A stretch of DNA of 6,468 bases, from the NCBI GenBank assembly GCA_021802185.1, contig JAKAAV010000139.1, positions 1-6,468 on the forward strand, in the 5' to 3' direction. Below the pieces are notes generated by a model that had not been told where the DNA came from, did no database searches, and worked only from the letters and a program-made list of their open reading frames with translations. Numbering within the stretch: the first letter of the stretch is position 1; every line of letters starts with the position of its first letter. Made by a program: the position numbers and the translations under genes. This stretch comes from Chloroflexota bacterium. Lineage in GTDB: Bacteria > Chloroflexota > Limnocylindria > Limnocylindrales > CSP1-4. Below are positions 5,228-6,468 of the stretch, in pieces.

Positions 5228-6468
5228 CTACACCACCCGATACCCGCCGCGCTCGACGAGCGCTGCCGCAACGCCGCGCCGCAGCGGCACACCGTCGACC
5301 GGCTCGCGCCGCAGCACGCGCCGCAACCCCGCGAGCGTCATGCGCCGCTCGTCGCCTTCCTGGACGTGGGCCGCCACCTCGGCCGAGCCCCGCTCGACGG
5401 CCGCGATCGACGACGTGACCACGAGCCGGGCGAGGTCCGCGTGCAGTGCGTCGCGCGACGCACACGCCCGGAGCACCGCCGACTCGGCCGCGAACAGCGC
5501 GATCGCGACGTCGGCGAGCCGGTACAGCACCTCCTGCTCATCCTCGAGGCGGTCGGCGTACCGCTGGACCGCGATCCCCGCCGCGACGAGCAGCGCCGTC
5601 CGCATCGCCCGCACCTGGCGCAGCTCCTCGTCGAGCGGCTCGCCGTCCTCGATCGGCGCCTCCGGCGAGAGCAGCGCCTCGCCCGCCCTGGTCGCCGGAC
5701 CCAGCAGGTCGAGCCGTCCGCGCATCGCGCGCCGCAGCAGCATCCCGGGCACGAGCAGCCGGTTGACCTCGTTCGTGCCCTCCCAGATCCGGTGGATCCG
5801 CGCGTCGCGGTACATCGCCGCCGCGCCGCCGTCCTCGACGTACCCGTAGCCGCCCATGAGCTGCAGGAGGTCGTCGACGACCTCGTTGAGCCCGTCCGAG
5901 GCCAGGACCTTCGCGATCGAGCACTCGATCGCGTATTCCTCGAGCGCGGAGCGCGCCTGCTCGGCGTCGCCGAACGCGCCGGCCAGCCGCCCGTCGATGA
6001 GCCCCGCGCTGCGGTACGTCACCGACTCGACCGCGTACGTCCGCTCGGCCATCGTCGCGATCCGCTCGGCGGTGAGCGGGAAGTCGAGCAGGCGGCGCCC
6101 GAACAGCCGCCGGTCCGCCGCGTACGCAATCGCGTGGTCGATCGCCGGGCGCATCCCGCCGAGGCACCCCGCGGCGAGCTTGAACCGCCCGACGTTCAGC
6201 ACGTTGAACGCGACGATGTGCCCGCGGCCGACCTCTCCGAGGACGTTCTCGGCCGGTACGCGTGCGTCCGCCAGCGTCAGCGCGCACGTCGACGAGCCGC
6301 GGACGCCGAGCTTGTGCTCCTCGGCCTCGACGGTGAGCCCCGGCGTGTCGCGGGGGACGAGGAACGCCGTCATCTGCTCGCCGCCGACCTTCGCGTACAC
6401 GGTGAACAGGTCGGCGAACCCGGCGTTCGTGATGAACTGCTTGCTGCCGTTCAGGAGATAGTGCGTGC
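5228..6468 (-). CDS. Acyl-CoA dehydrogenase, FadE/VLCAD-type (5' end missing)
   Basis: This is a flavoprotein that oxidises acyl-CoA to trans-2-enoyl-CoA, the first oxidation of beta-oxidation. The reading frame stays open to the window edge, so the N-terminal domain is missing; 412 whole codons are visible. The first residues read NGSKQFITNAGFADLFTVYA, the typical middle beta-domain of the family, followed by EEHKLGVRGSST and a GRF motif before the C-terminal helical domain. WEGTNEVNRL (about residues 228-237 of the visible part) carries the glutamate (E229) that aligns with the catalytic base of MCAD and VLCAD. About 180 residues follow it, an extra helical C-terminal domain like that of VLCAD/ACAD9 and Bacillus-type FadE, absent from the short ~380-residue dehydrogenases. 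That suggests long-chain substrates, which is inference. It ends in TAG 49 bases before fadD, so the two are probably one operon. A GTG at 6400 is only an internal codon, not a start. Confidence 0.93.
   Translation of the reverse strand, partial: THYLLNGSKQFITNAGFADLFTVYAKVGGEQMTAFLVPRDTPGLTVEAEEHKLGVRGSSTCALTLADARVPAENVLGEVGRGHIVAFNVLNVGRFKLAAGCLGGMRPAIDHAIAYAADRRLFGRRLLDFPLTAERIATMAERTYAVESVTYRSAGLIDGRLAGAFGDAEQARSALEEYAIECSIAKVLASDGLNEVVDDLLQLMGGYGYVEDGGAAAMYRDARIHRIWEGTNEVNRLLVPGMLLRRAMRGRLDLLGPATRAGEALLSPEAPIEDGEPLDEELRQVRAMRTALLVAAGIAVQRYADRLEDEQEVLYRLADVAIALFAAESAVLRACASRDALHADLARLVVTSSIAAVERGSAEVAAHVQEGDERRMTLAGLRRVLRREPVDGVPLRRGVAAALVERGGYRVV

Noticed and set aside
2896..5418. A very long open frame on the plus strand opposite fadD and btuF
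   Set aside because: Its translation is rich in Arg, His, Asp and Gly without domain motifs, and it lies opposite two clearly recognised genes. In DNA this GC-rich, antisense frames stay open by codon bias.
5228..6400. Acyl-CoA dehydrogenase starting at the GTG at 6400
   Set aside because: Sequence before it (NGSKQFITNAGFADLF) is conserved family sequence, so the gene continues beyond the window edge.

Overview
The window is a stretch of very GC-rich bacterial chromosome (by eye about 70% G+C, strong G/C preference at third codon positions). All five genes lie on the minus strand, so transcription runs from high to low coordinates. Codon bias, GTG starts, a lipoprotein with a long Ser/Ala/Pro linker and tight gene packing fit a high-GC actinobacterial or Chloroflexota-like organism. 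The sequence alone does not settle the phylum.

Region 1 (6468 down to 3340) is a fatty-acid degradation pair. It holds the C-terminal two thirds of a FadE/VLCAD-type acyl-CoA dehydrogenase, cut by the window edge, followed 49 bases later by a complete long-chain acyl-CoA synthetase (FadD-type) with a strong AGGAGG ribosome binding site. Together they activate fatty acids to CoA thioesters and carry out the first oxidation of beta-oxidation.

Region 2 (3339 to 3146) is the only long non-coding stretch. It begins with short inverted repeats around the fadD stop codon. It then holds a cobalamin riboswitch on the minus strand, recognised by its conserved core, and ends in a small hairpin that can cover the ribosome binding site of the next gene. 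The conserved core appears to be interrupted by a 14-base insert able to form its own hairpin.

Region 3 (3145 to 21) is a vitamin B12 importer operon in the order btuF (lipoprotein binding protein), btuC (permease), btuD (ATPase). btuF and btuC are separated by 30 bases, and btuC and btuD overlap by four bases (GTGA). The BtuF glutamates and BtuC arginines known to pair in the E. coli complex are both present. With the riboswitch, this makes cobalamin or another corrinoid the best-supported substrate. Bases 1-20, after btuD, hold nothing recognisable. No tRNA, rRNA, CRISPR or mobile element was seen.

The system is a recognisable one rather than a new class. The points most worth a second look are the riboswitch insert and its 9-base downstream complement, the in-frame TAG with a duplicated start upstream of btuC, and the altered ABC signature in BtuD.
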